Part shown: in pieces, positions 17,360-26,673 of the stretch
Position numbering within the stretch: the stretch's first letter is position 1
Layout: each line of letters opens with the position of its first letter
Source: Alteromonas ponticola
Lineage (GTDB): Bacteria; Pseudomonadota; Gammaproteobacteria; Enterobacterales; Alteromonadaceae
NCBI RefSeq assembly: GCF_012911815.1
Contig: NZ_JAATNW010000003.1
Span: 186,001 to 250,000, forward strand
DNA: 64,000 nt
Direction of reading: 5' to 3'
Made by a program: the position numbers and the translations under genes
Notes under the pieces: generated by a model
What the model was told of the DNA's origin: nothing
Database searches by the model: none
The model's input: the letters and a program-made list of their open reading frames with translations, nothing else

Positions 17360-19939
17360 TTAAAACGTGTAAATACCTCTCATGTAATAAAATCCACCAT
17401 TAATACCAATTGGAGACGTTACTGGATACTGCGCACCAGCGACTTCCGTATCATACAGCGTGTTCTCGTCAGGGTATTCATCTAACGCGTTTTTGGCACC
17501 CACGGCAATTTCGAAGTTTTCTGCAAATGAGTAAGCCACTTCCAAATCCAGCGTCACTTCCGATCCAATCTTGTCGATATCCAGGGCTGAATCTAAATGG
17601 TCTTCATAAATACTGCCGAAGTAATTAACCCTACCCAGGAATCTCCAATCTCCGTTGTCATGCGTAGTGGTAAAGCTCCAGCGAACCGGCGGCAGGTTGT
17701 TTTCCAACATGCGAACACGGTATGGCGATATATTATCTGAGGCTTGATCAACTTCTGTGGACGTCCAGTTGTAAGCTAACGAGTATTTGGTCTCGCCATC
17801 CCACATGTCCATGCTGTAGTTAGCAACCACGTCTACCCCTTCGGTGGTGGTGTCAAAGTCGTTGGTGAAGAAGCTGACTTCAGTGAAGCTTGATGCATCA
17901 CTCACGCCTTGCGCCAGTAACTGCGCAATATCTTGCTCTGTTAACTTAATACCTGATGCAGTGCTTAGACGGTCGGTGACTTCAATGTTGTAGTAGTCAA
18001 TCGTCATAAACAGGCCGTTATCAAAGTCAGCCACCAAACCAACGCTCATGCTGGTCGATTCCTCTGGAGTTAACTGCTCACCGCCCTTCAAAACTGAGAT
18101 TGGATCAGTGGGTGGAAGTGTCGCACGGTCAATCAGTTCACCGTCGGTACCAAATGCAGTGGTAACGTTTCTGACATTACTCTGACCAAGTGTCGGTGCT
18201 TTAAACCCGGTAGAATAGGCGCCACGCAGTGCAAGACTATCTGTCATCTGCCAACGAGCAGCAAGTTTACCTTTGGTGGTATCACCGAAATCAGAGAAGT
18301 CTTCATAGCGTAATGCTGCGGCAACCATGAAAGAATCGGTTAAATGCATCTCGGCATCAACATAAAATGCAATATTATGACGCGAAACTTCGCCCTGGCT
18401 GCGCGCAGACAGGCCGGGGAAACCGTTCGAGCCAATTCCGAAACCCTGACTGCCCAAAGGTCCAATTGCATAGGAAGCTGGATCACCGGCAATGCTTTCA
18501 TAGGTTTCGTGACGATATTGGAAACCACCGGCAAGATAAATCGGCTCGTATAATCCCGCATCGATAGGTTTGGTTAAATCGATATCAAGCGTTTGTTCAC
18601 TCTGAATGTATTTACCGGGTTTGAACGAGGTTGGGGTATCTGGACCTAGTGACGGGTTAATCGTATTTGAAATAGCAAAATCAATTTCATTCTGGCCAAG
18701 ATTTACACTGACATCGTAACCCACTTCGTTAGCAAACTCGCCTTTGGTCCCCATAACTAAGGACATGTCAGTTACAACACCGCCAAATCGGGGAGTAAAG
18801 CCACCTGGTAAAATTTCATTAAATGCGAAACAGTTTGCTCCAACTGCCGTACTGTTATCTGCAATCGTAGCATAGCCGGAACTTTCCAGAACATTGGCGC
18901 CAATCACAACTTCCGGACAGCTTATCCCCTGACCTACGCCATCGAGGTCACCTACTAACAGTAACGCTTCACCAGCGTCATTGGTGCCGCCGTCAAACAC
19001 ACCACCTCGGGTATGCGGGTTACGGAAATAAAATCCACCCTCGACTTCGCGCTCAGCATAGTTACCAAACATGTAAGCTTCGGCATCATTGCCTAACTCA
19101 AGTCCAAGGTTGGCGAAAAGCTTGATGTCATCTTTAATTTCCGGGTTACCCCAGATCTGCGCAGGATCGGCAACAAACGTATTACCCGCGTCAATCAGCC
19201 CTTGTGCGTCGTCACGCTGAACGCTGCGCGAAGTTGGGTCAGCAGTGCGATATTCCGCGGTTAAGTTGACAAAGCCAGCTTCGGTGAGAGGCATACCGAT
19301 GTTGCCTGACACCTGATACATTCTGCCATCACCCTCGTAGAACTCACCTGCCCGAGCTTCAACCGAACCGCCTTCGGATGAATCTTTAAGGACAAAGTTA
19401 ACTACCCCGGCAATTGCATCAGAACCGTACTGAGCAGCAGCACCATCACGCAGCACCTCGACTTGTTTAAGTGCAGCAGCGGGAATTACGGAAATATCGG
19501 GACCTTGCGCACCATCCGATAAACCACCACCTAAAAACGTGATGACAGCGGAGCGGTGACGGCGCTTACCGTTAACCAGCACCAACGTGTGGTCTGATGC
19601 CATACCACGAAGGTTAGCTGGACGCACTAGTGTGGACGCATCATTAATGGGTTGTTCATTAACGTTAAAAGAAGGAACCACCGTTTGCATCATCGAGACC
19701 ATATCGGTTGAACCTTGGTTCTTAAACTCTTCCTCAGAGATAACGTCTACGGGAACCGCCGATTCGCCAACTGAACGAGGCGCGGCACGCGTACCAACGA
19801 CAGCAATTTTTTCAATATCGGCATTATCTGCAGTTTCTTCTTGAGCCAGAGCAGGTGTTGCGGCAAATGCACTGATTGTCACCGATGCTGCCAACACTGC
19901 CCGGACATTTTTAGATAAAAGTGTCAGTGAAGTTTTCAT
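17360..19939 (-). CDS. TonB-dependent receptor without signalling domain (paralogue)
   Basis: 859 residues from ATG 19939, chosen because AGGA lies seven bases upstream and a clean signal peptide follows (to TPALA); the longer frame to 19978 has neither. Plug (about 45-185) and barrel follow, ending MRGIYTF. It is very similar to the receptor at 12484-15450: for example both contain QPINDA, SLVRPANLRGMASDHTL or TLVRPANLRGMASDHTL, and the GGGLSDGAQGPDIS block. It differs mainly by lacking the STN domain. It is probably the bulk transporter for the same kind of ligand that the STN version senses. It is transcribed in the same direction just upstream of fecI, so partial co-transcription is possible. 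Confidence 0.87.
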   Translation of the reverse strand: MKTSLTLLSKNVRAVLAASVTISAFAATPALAQEETADNADIEKIAVVGTRAAPRSVGESAVPVDVISEEEFKNQGSTDMVSMMQTVVPSFNVNEQPINDASTLVRPANLRGMASDHTLVLVNGKRRHRSAVITFLGGGLSDGAQGPDISVIPAAALKQVEVLRDGAAAQYGSDAIAGVVNFVLKDSSEGGSVEARAGEFYEGDGRMYQVSGNIGMPLTEAGFVNLTAEYRTADPTSRSVQRDDAQGLIDAGNTFVADPAQIWGNPEIKDDIKLFANLGLELGNDAEAYMFGNYAEREVEGGFYFRNPHTRGGVFDGGTNDAGEALLLVGDLDGVGQGISCPEVVIGANVLESSGYATIADNSTAVGANCFAFNEILPGGFTPRFGGVVTDMSLVMGTKGEFANEVGYDVSVNLGQNEIDFAISNTINPSLGPDTPTSFKPGKYIQSEQTLDIDLTKPIDAGLYEPIYLAGGFQYRHETYESIAGDPASYAIGPLGSQGFGIGSNGFPGLSARSQGEVSRHNIAFYVDAEMHLTDSFMVAAALRYEDFSDFGDTTKGKLAARWQMTDSLALRGAYSTGFKAPTLGQSNVRNVTTAFGTDGELIDRATLPPTDPISVLKGGEQLTPEESTSMSVGLVADFDNGLFMTIDYYNIEVTDRLSTASGIKLTEQDIAQLLAQGVSDASSFTEVSFFTNDFDTTTEGVDVVANYSMDMWDGETKYSLAYNWTSTEVDQASDNISPYRVRMLENNLPPVRWSFTTTHDNGDWRFLGRVNYFGSIYEDHLDSALDIDKIGSEVTLDLEVAYSFAENFEIAVGAKNALDEYPDENTLYDTEVAGAQYPVTSPIGINGGFYYMRGIYTF

Positions 19940-20061
19940 ATTGTTTCCTGGAGTGAAAATTCCCCTTGCCCCGAACACCAGGGAAACGAACGCTCGGGGG
20001 TGGGAAATTTAATTATTTTTAACCTTTCAACACTGGCTGTAATTGCGAACCAGCATCTATT

Positions 20062-20090
20062 TGTATAATCCTTAACTTACTAAAAAACAA
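20062..20090 (-). promoter_or_regulatory. candidate sigma-70 promoter for the second receptor gene
   Basis: TTGTTT (20090-20085) and TATACA (20067-20062) on the minus strand are 17 bases apart, about 120 bases before the ATG, in an AT-rich stretch. The rest of the 19940-20281 gap shows no ORF of substance and no convincing Fur box. Confidence 0.35.
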
Positions 20091-20281
20091 ACGAATTAGA
20101 GAAAAAAAAGAATATTTTTTATTCACGTAGAGGATTTGACTTTGTGGCTTGTCTATTACTTTTTAGGCAGGTCTAAATTGGCAGAAAATTCACATTTTGT
20201 TCAGGAAAAAACGCTGACAAGATAATCCGGGAAGTAAACAGTTGAGTGAGTGATCAGCGTAAATTTGCGCTGATAAAAGCA

Positions 20282-20312
20282 AAAAACCCGACAAGGATGT
20301 CGGGCTTTTTTT
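20282..20312. terminator. intrinsic terminator downstream of grxD
   Basis: CCCGACA (20287-20293) and TGTCGGG (20298-20304) with A-run and T-run flanks make a strong bidirectional terminator 50 bases past the grxD stop. Confidence 0.85.
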
Positions 20313-20362
20313 ATACTTCTCTCACTCACAAAAAATGTGCTGAGAGTCAAAGTAACAGACGT

Positions 20363-20716
20363 TTATTCAGCGTCGCTTTTGTGTTTGTCGGCAGTATCTT
20401 TAATCAGAGGTTGGAGTTCGTTTTGCTGGAACATCTCAAGAATGATGTCACAACCACCCACCAGTTCGCCATCCACCCACAATTGGGGAAACGTCGGCCA
20501 GTTTGCGTATTTGGGTAACTCTGCCCTGATATCAGGATTCTGTAGAATATCAACGTAAGCAAACGGCTCACCACATGACATCAGTGCTTGTGCAGCCTGC
20601 GCTGAAAAGCCGCAGCTTGGAAGTTTTGGTGAACCTTTCATGTACAACAGGATCGGATTTTCATCGATTTGCTGCTTGATACGTTCGACAGTAGTTTGAT
20701 TCTCTGTATTTTCCAT
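20363..20716 (-). CDS. grxD: monothiol glutaredoxin
   Basis: 117 residues. The CGFS active site (C35 in PSCGFSAQA) and KGSPKLP define the monothiol Grx4 class, which carries and transfers [2Fe-2S] clusters with glutathione and BolA-type partners and influences iron homeostasis. WPTFPQLWVDGELVGGCDI contains the glutathione-binding Thr-Phe-Pro and Gly-Gly motifs. The C-terminal tail is acidic. It is divergent from sodB, the same neighbourhood as in other gammaproteobacteria. Confidence 0.93.
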   Translation of the reverse strand: MENTENQTTVERIKQQIDENPILLYMKGSPKLPSCGFSAQAAQALMSCGEPFAYVDILQNPDIRAELPKYANWPTFPQLWVDGELVGGCDIILEMFQQNELQPLIKDTADKHKSDAE

Positions 20717-20931
20717 CCAGTCCTCTCAATAAGTGAAAAGTATAACACCGAACATACGTTTCCGGTTTACCCGCCGAATTTTATCATAGTCGTGCCGGGT
20801 CTGCCGAGTATACTGCGATGAATACTTGATTAAGTGATCTTTCTTTTGCCATTGTACCTATGATAATCAGGGTAAAAACAGAGATTTCAATTCCCTAAGA
20901 TTATACTTTGCTAAAAATTTCAAATTTGTCA

Positions 20932-20961
20932 TTGGGTTATGAAATAATGTCCCAATATAAC
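20932..20961 (+). promoter_or_regulatory. candidate sodB promoter
   Basis: TTGGGT (20932-20937), an 18-base spacer, and TATAAC (20956-20961, 5 of 6 matches). Transcription from near 20968 would give a leader of about 85 bases that includes 20996-21004, which is perfectly complementary to the first nine bases of the predicted small RNA at 36623. The rest of the grxD-sodB gap shows nothing else clear. Confidence 0.4.
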
Positions 20962-21053
20962 TCTGACAACCTAGACCGCTGTTGACCTGAAGTTGCGAAC
21001 AGGCTTGCTCTTCATCAGGCAGCAGACAACTTAATATCAACAAGGAGACTCAT

Positions 21054-21638
21054 ATGGCTTTTGAATTACCAGCATTACCCTATGAAAAAAATGCCTTAGA
21101 ACCTCATATTTCATCTGAAACGTTGGATTATCACTACGGTAAGCACCATGCTACCTACGTGAGCAAATTAAATGGACTGGTAGAAGGTACTGACAACGAG
21201 AGTAAGAGCCTTGAAGAAATCATTAAATCTTCCAGCGGCGGATTATTTAACAATGCTGCGCAGGTATGGAACCACACCTTTTATTGGAATTGCTTAAGCC
21301 CTAACGGTGGCGGTGAGCCAACAGGTAAATTAGCCGATGCAATCAATGCAAGGTGGGGCTCTTTTGCTGATTTCCAGGCAGCTTTCAATGACAAAGCGGT
21401 AAACAACTTTGGCTCTAGCTGGACATGGCTGGTTAAAAAATCAGATGGCTCATTAGATATCGTTAACACCAGCAATGCGGAAACGCCTGTTAGTGATGAC
21501 AGCCTGACACCTGTAATGACAGTTGATTTATGGGAGCATGCGTACTACATCGATTATCGTAATGCACGGCCAAAATATCTTGATGGATTCTGGGCATTAA
21601 TCAACTGGGAATTCGCCAGTAAAAATTTCGGCGCTTAA
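21054..21638 (+). CDS. sodB: iron superoxide dismutase
   Basis: 194 residues, cytosolic; converts superoxide to H2O2 and O2. Metal ligands are H27, H74, D158 and H162. Q70 in FNNAAQVWNH (rather than a Gln from the later domain) and the length mark the Fe-type enzyme. AAGGAG lies eight bases before the ATG. A terminator follows. In enterobacteria sodB is repressed by the Fur-controlled small RNA RyhB; here the leader has a 9-nt perfect match to a Fur-controlled RNA candidate elsewhere in the window, so similar control is plausible but unproven. Confidence 0.94.
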   Translation: MAFELPALPYEKNALEPHISSETLDYHYGKHHATYVSKLNGLVEGTDNESKSLEEIIKSSSGGLFNNAAQVWNHTFYWNCLSPNGGGEPTGKLADAINARWGSFADFQAAFNDKAVNNFGSSWTWLVKKSDGSLDIVNTSNAETPVSDDSLTPVMTVDLWEHAYYIDYRNARPKYLDGFWALINWEFASKNFGA

Positions 21639-21657
21639 GCTCGGAATGCTACTTTTC

Positions 21658-21682
21658 ATCAGCCCGCTCCATGCGGGCTGAT
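21658..21682 (+). terminator. sodB terminator
   Basis: ATCAGCCCGC (21658-21667) and GCGGGCTGAT (21673-21682) are perfect arms around TCCAT, followed by TATTAT. Confidence 0.8.
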
Positions 21683-21824
21683 TATTATCCACGCCATTAA
21701 TACTCCATTCACGCTCGCTTTCTTCCTACATTTTTTATACTTAAAATTGTTTAAAAATTCACACACTTTTGCAAATACCTACTAAGCTGAAATTACGGGG
21801 GAACAGTTTTTTCCAGAGGTACGC

Positions 21825-23747
21825 ATGGGTATTTTCGAACATTTCCAACAACGTTACGAAGAACGTAAACAAGAAGAATTTACGATCCAGGAATTTTTAG
21901 ATATCTGCAAGGATGATCCGATGGCGTATGCCAATGCAGCTGAGCGTTTGCTTAAAGCCATAGGCGAGCCTGAGATGATAGATACATCAAACGATCCTGC
22001 GCTCAGTCGTCTGTTTTCTAACAGGGTGATTGCACGCTATCCTGCTTTCCACGAATTTTATGGCATGGAGGAAGCCATTGAGCAAATCGTCTCTTACTTA
22101 CGTCACGCAGCACAAGGTTTAGAAGAAAAGAAACAGATATTGTATTTACTTGGTCCGGTCGGTGGCGGCAAATCATCGCTTGCTGAACGCCTGAAAGAGT
22201 TAATGCAAAAAGTACCAATTTACATGCTTAAGGGATCGCCCGTAAACGACCATCCATTTTGCTTATTTGATGTGAACGAAGATGGTGCACTGCTTGAAAA
22301 AGAGTTTGGCATTCCGAAGCGCTATCTTAAAACGATTATGTCGCCGTGGGTACGAAAACGGTTACACGAGCTGAATGGCGATATCAGCCAGTTCAAGGTG
22401 GTTCGTGTATACCCGTCAGTTTTGGATCAGGTGGGTATCGCTAAAACAGAACCAGGCGATGAAAATAACCAGGACATCTCATCTTTAGTCGGTAAGGTGG
22501 ATATTCGAAGGCTGGAACAATACGCTCAAAACGACCCCGACGCGTACAGTTACTCCGGCTCTTTGTGTAAATCCAATCAGGGTTTAATGGAATTCGTCGA
22601 AATGTTCAAAGCACCGATCAAGGTGCTGCATCCTCTTTTAACAGCAACCCAGGAGGGCAATTACAATCCCACCGAAGGCTTTTCGGCCCTGCCCTTTGAC
22701 GGCTTGATACTGGCCCATTCGAACGAATCTGAATGGAAAACCTTTCGCAACAACAAAAATAACGAAGCATTTTTAGATCGGGTTTATATTGTTAAGGTGC
22801 CCTATTGTTTACGTGTAAGCGAAGAAATTCGCATCTATCGAAAATTAATTGATAGTAGTGAATTAGCAGGCGCCCCTTGCGCCCCTGACACGCTTCAGTG
22901 TTTAGCACAATTTACAGTGCTTTCAAGGCTGAAAGAACCTGATAATTCCAGCGTATATTCAAAAATGCGTGTTTACGATGGTGAAAGCCTCAAAGATACC
23001 GACCCCAAAGCCAAGTCATATCAGGAATATCGAGATTATGCGGGTGTCGATGAGGGTATGGAAGGCTTGTCCACACGCTTTGCGTTTAAAATTCTATCGC
23101 GCGTATTTAACTTTGATCATCAGGAAGTGGCCGCTAACCCGGTGCACTTGTTTTATGTACTGGAAAGGCAGATTGAACGGGAACAATTCCCTCAAGATAC
23201 GTCGGAGCGGTATAAGGAGTTTCTTAAAGGCTACCTCATTCCACGTTATGTAGAGTTTATTGGTAAAGAGATACAGACCGCTTATTTGGAATCCTACTCA
23301 GAGTACGGACAAAACCTCTTTGACCGGTACGTGACCTACGCTGACTTTTGGATCCAGGACCAGGAGTATCGCGATCCTGAAACAGGCCAGTTATTTGATC
23401 GCGCCTCCCTTAATGCGGAACTGGAGAAAACCGAAAAACCCGCAGGGATCAGTAATCCAAAAGATTTTCGAAATGAGATTGTTAATTTTGTATTGCGTGC
23501 CAGAGCGAATAACGCCGGTAAGAATCCTGCCTGGACCAGCTATGAAAAGCTACGTACGGTTATCGAGAAAAAAATGTTCTCGAATACAGAAGATTTATTA
23601 CCGGTCATTTCATTCAATACTAAAGGTTCAACTGAGGATAAGAAAAAACACGACGACTTCGTTAATCGGATGATGGAGAAAGGATATACCCAAAAACAAG
23701 TCAGGCTACTCTGCGAATGGTATCTGCGGGTGCGTAAAGCCTCGTAG
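21825..23747 (+). CDS. yeaG: PrkA/YeaG serine protein kinase
   Basis: 640 residues. An AAA-type N-terminal domain carries Walker A G110-PVGGGK-S117 (YLLGPVGGGKSSLAERL) and the C-terminal region (about 410-640) is the PrkA kinase-like domain. In E. coli YeaG acts with YeaH in sustained nitrogen starvation and stationary-phase adaptation. GAGG precedes the ATG. It heads a three-gene unit with yeaH (91 bases on) and spoVR, an order conserved in many proteobacteria. I see no convincing sigma-54 promoter in the 140 bases upstream. Confidence 0.93.
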   Translation: MGIFEHFQQRYEERKQEEFTIQEFLDICKDDPMAYANAAERLLKAIGEPEMIDTSNDPALSRLFSNRVIARYPAFHEFYGMEEAIEQIVSYLRHAAQGLEEKKQILYLLGPVGGGKSSLAERLKELMQKVPIYMLKGSPVNDHPFCLFDVNEDGALLEKEFGIPKRYLKTIMSPWVRKRLHELNGDISQFKVVRVYPSVLDQVGIAKTEPGDENNQDISSLVGKVDIRRLEQYAQNDPDAYSYSGSLCKSNQGLMEFVEMFKAPIKVLHPLLTATQEGNYNPTEGFSALPFDGLILAHSNESEWKTFRNNKNNEAFLDRVYIVKVPYCLRVSEEIRIYRKLIDSSELAGAPCAPDTLQCLAQFTVLSRLKEPDNSSVYSKMRVYDGESLKDTDPKAKSYQEYRDYAGVDEGMEGLSTRFAFKILSRVFNFDHQEVAANPVHLFYVLERQIEREQFPQDTSERYKEFLKGYLIPRYVEFIGKEIQTAYLESYSEYGQNLFDRYVTYADFWIQDQEYRDPETGQLFDRASLNAELEKTEKPAGISNPKDFRNEIVNFVLRARANNAGKNPAWTSYEKLRTVIEKKMFSNTEDLLPVISFNTKGSTEDKKKHDDFVNRMMEKGYTQKQVRLLCEWYLRVRKAS

Positions 23748-23838
23748 GGTGATTGTGATAAACCTGTGTGTTAACGAGTGATTTGTATCATTCGATTAGT
23801 GCACAGGTGCGGTAAACCAATTTGGTAAGTAGAGGCGT

Positions 23839-25131
23839 ATGGCGCATTTCATCGACAGAAGGTTAAATAGTAAAGGGAAGAGTACGGTAAATCGACAACG
23901 GTTTCTCCGACGCTACAAACAGCAAATCAAACGCGCAGTCTCAGAGGCGGTGGGAAATCGCTCGGTAACTGATCTGGAAACGGGTGAGAAAATCAGTATC
24001 CCCGCGAAAGATATCAGCGAACCGGTTTTTCATACCGGTAAAGGAGGCAAGCGCTCTATCGTACACCCTGGCAATGATCAATTTACTACTGGCGACAGAA
24101 TCAACCGCCCTCCTACTGGCAGCGGTAAAGGTGGTGGAAATGGCGACGCCAGTAACTCAGGTGAAGGAGAAGATGAGTTTGTTTTTTCCATCTCAAAAGA
24201 TGAATACCTCGAGCTACTGTTTGATGATCTGGCACTGCCCAACCTCAAACGCACACATTTTGACAAAGTGATTCAGTACGAGACTTATCGTGCAGGTTAC
24301 CAAACTGATGGTGTGCCGAGTAATTTAGACATTGTGCGTTCACTCAAGGGGTCCGTAGCCAGAAGAATCGCGTTGTCAGGCAGTGACCGGGCGAAATTGC
24401 GCGAACTGGAAGAAAAGCTTCAGGCACTCAAAGATGACAAACATGAAAATACTTTGGCCATCATTGAGCTGGAAGAAAAAATTAAACAGCTCAAAGCAAA
24501 AATAGCGCGCATCCCTTTTATTGATACTTTTGATTTGCGCTTTAAAAATTATGACCGTCGCCCTGTTCCCACCAGCAAAGCGGTTATGTTCTGTCTGATG
24601 GATGTCTCAGGCTCAATGGATCAAGCAACGAAGGATATCGCCAAACGATTTTACATCTTGCTATACCTGTTTTTAACCCGCACCTACGAAAATGTAGAAG
24701 TAGTTTATATCCGACATCACACTCAGGCCAAAGAAGTGGATGAAGAAGAGTTTTTCTATTCTCAGGAGACGGGAGGCACGATTGTCTCAAGTGCGCTGAA
24801 GTTAATGGACGATATTATTAAAGAACGTTATCAGGACACCGACTGGAATATTTATGCCGCTCAAGCATCTGATGGCGACAATTGGGCAGATGACTCGCCG
24901 CATTGCACACAACTGTTACTGAACAGTTTGTTACCCGTGACCCGTTACTTCGCGTACATTGAAATCACCGATCGCCAGCATCAGAGTCTGTGGCGAGAAT
25001 ACGAAAAAGTAGCCACCGTGGCAGAGAATTTTGTATGTCGTCACATTAGAGAAACCAGTGACATATTCCCGGTATTTCGTGAACTCTTTAAAAAGCGCAC
25101 GGAACAACCCGCTGCATTTGGAGGTTTTTAG
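23839..25131 (+). CDS. yeaH: YeaH family protein (DUF444, VWA-like)
   Basis: 430 residues. The N-terminus is basic with a Gly-rich linker (about 92-110). A coiled coil (about 182-224) precedes a von Willebrand A-like domain whose metal site shows D255-V-S257-G-S259 ([10 protein letters not shown]). It is the constant partner of YeaG; the biochemical role is not settled. It ends one base before the spoVR start, and the GGAGG serving spoVR lies inside its last codons, so the two are tightly coupled. Confidence 0.92.
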   Translation: MAHFIDRRLNSKGKSTVNRQRFLRRYKQQIKRAVSEAVGNRSVTDLETGEKISIPAKDISEPVFHTGKGGKRSIVHPGNDQFTTGDRINRPPTGSGKGGGNGDASNSGEGEDEFVFSISKDEYLELLFDDLALPNLKRTHFDKVIQYETYRAGYQTDGVPSNLDIVRSLKGSVARRIALSGSDRAKLRELEEKLQALKDDKHENTLAIIELEEKIKQLKAKIARIPFIDTFDLRFKNYDRRPVPTSKAVMFCLMDVSGSMDQATKDIAKRFYILLYLFLTRTYENVEVVYIRHHTQAKEVDEEEFFYSQETGGTIVSSALKLMDDIIKERYQDTDWNIYAAQASDGDNWADDSPHCTQLLLNSLLPVTRYFAYIEITDRQHQSLWREYEKVATVAENFVCRHIRETSDIFPVFRELFKKRTEQPAAFGGF

Positions 25132-25132
25132 T

Positions 25133-26653
25133 ATGCCTCGTAGAAAAAAAACATCAAAATTACTCCCCGATGGGCCAGATTGGACCTTCGACTTAATTAC
25201 ACGCTATGAAGCTGAGATAAATCGTGTTGCCAAAAATTTCAAACTCGATACCTATCCAAACCAAATTGAGGTGATTACGGCTGAACAAATGATGGATGCC
25301 TACGCTAGCATTGGTATGCCCATTAATTACGCGCATTGGTCGTACGGTAAAAAGTTTATTCAGACTGAGCAAAATTATCGGCGCGGTTTCATGGGTTTGG
25401 CCTATGAGATCGTGATCAACTCAGACCCGTGTATCGCTTACCTGATGGAAGAAAATACCATCACAATGCAAGCGCTGGTCATGGCACACGCGTGTTACGG
25501 ACATAATTCGTTCTTTAAAGGGAACTATCTCTTTGAAACCTGGACCGACGCCAGTTCGATTGTTGATTATCTGGTTTTTGCAAAAAATTACATTGCCAAA
25601 TGCGAAGAGAAATATGGCTACGAAGAAGTAGAAAACACCCTGGATTCATGTCATGCCTTGATGAATTATGGCGTGGACCGATACAAACGGCCGCAGAAAC
25701 TGTCGTTAGAGGAAGAAAAAAGCAGACAGAAAGAACGAGCTCGCTACTTACAGACCCAGGTTAACGAATTATGGCGCACGTTGCCCAGAGCAAAGGCGAA
25801 TAAAGATCCTGAAAAACTGCGATTCCCTGCAGAGCCACAGGAAAATTTACTTTATTTTATCGAAAAAAACGCTCCGCTACTGGAAAGCTGGCAGCGCGAG
25901 CTGGTTCGTATTGTGCGCAAAATTTCTCAGTATTTCTATCCACAAAAGCAAACTCAGGTCATGAACGAAGGCTGGGCTTGTTTTTGGCACTATCATATTC
26001 TGAATCAGCTATACGATGAAGGTCTGGTAACCGAGCGATTTATGATGGAGTTTTTACATAGTCACACCAGCGTGGTTAAACAACCTGAGTATAATTCGCC
26101 GTATTATTCGGGTATCAATCCTTATGCGCTTGGCTTCAATATGTTTATGGATATTAAACGCATGTGCCAGAACCCCACTAAAGAGGATAAATATTATTTA
26201 CCTGATGTCGCCGGCAAAGACTGGTTAGAGACGGTTCACTTCGCAATGAAAAACTTCAAGGATGAAAGTTTCATCAGCCAGTTCTTATCACCTAAGCTTA
26301 TCCGTGATTTCAAGCTGTTCGCCGTTGATGATGATGCAGAAAAGCCCTACGTTAGTGTCAGCGCTATACATGATGAAATGGGTTATCGGGCCATCAAAGA
26401 AAAACTCTCAGCTCAGTACAACTTAAGTAATCTTGAACCTAATATTCAGGTCTACAGTGTGGATGTCAGAGGCGACCGTTCACTAACGCTCAGGTATATT
26501 CCCCAACGCAATATTCCATTGGCAGAGTCAAAAGATGAGGTAATGCGGCATCTTCATCGCTTGTGGAAATTCGACGTGAAATTAGAACAGGAGAACGATG
26601 ACGGTGAAATAGAAGTGATCGCTGAATGTCTGCGGCCACCACCTGCTGCTTAA
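25133..26653 (+). CDS. ycgB: SpoVR family protein
   Basis: 506 residues from ATG 25133, which has GGAGG (25120-25124) at good spacing; an open frame extending back to 25031 lies inside yeaH and is not used. The family signature is visible: MNEGWACFWHYHIL, then EFLHSHTSVV and NPYALGFNMF. SpoVR (YcgB) is named after a Bacillus spore-cortex protein; in proteobacteria it belongs to the yeaG-yeaH stress unit and its activity is unknown. It is convergent with the next gene, only 20 bases between stops and no terminator. Confidence 0.92.
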   Translation: MPRRKKTSKLLPDGPDWTFDLITRYEAEINRVAKNFKLDTYPNQIEVITAEQMMDAYASIGMPINYAHWSYGKKFIQTEQNYRRGFMGLAYEIVINSDPCIAYLMEENTITMQALVMAHACYGHNSFFKGNYLFETWTDASSIVDYLVFAKNYIAKCEEKYGYEEVENTLDSCHALMNYGVDRYKRPQKLSLEEEKSRQKERARYLQTQVNELWRTLPRAKANKDPEKLRFPAEPQENLLYFIEKNAPLLESWQRELVRIVRKISQYFYPQKQTQVMNEGWACFWHYHILNQLYDEGLVTERFMMEFLHSHTSVVKQPEYNSPYYSGINPYALGFNMFMDIKRMCQNPTKEDKYYLPDVAGKDWLETVHFAMKNFKDESFISQFLSPKLIRDFKLFAVDDDAEKPYVSVSAIHDEMGYRAIKEKLSAQYNLSNLEPNIQVYSVDVRGDRSLTLRYIPQRNIPLAESKDEVMRHLHRLWKFDVKLEQENDDGEIEVIAECLRPPPAA

Positions 26654-26673
26654 AAACGCCTGCTTAGTTTGAT

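Noticed and set aside
20246..20518. 90-residue plus-strand ORF
   Set aside because: It runs through the grxD terminator and antisense to grxD; no SD or recognisable domain.
21740..21785. CACACACTTTTGCA as a possible sigma-54 promoter for yeaG
   Set aside because: The -12 side fits but the -24 position has TC instead of GG, so the essential dinucleotide is missing.
25031..25132. Longer SpoVR frame starting inside yeaH
   Set aside because: The ATG at 25133 has a strong GGAGG and matches the family start.
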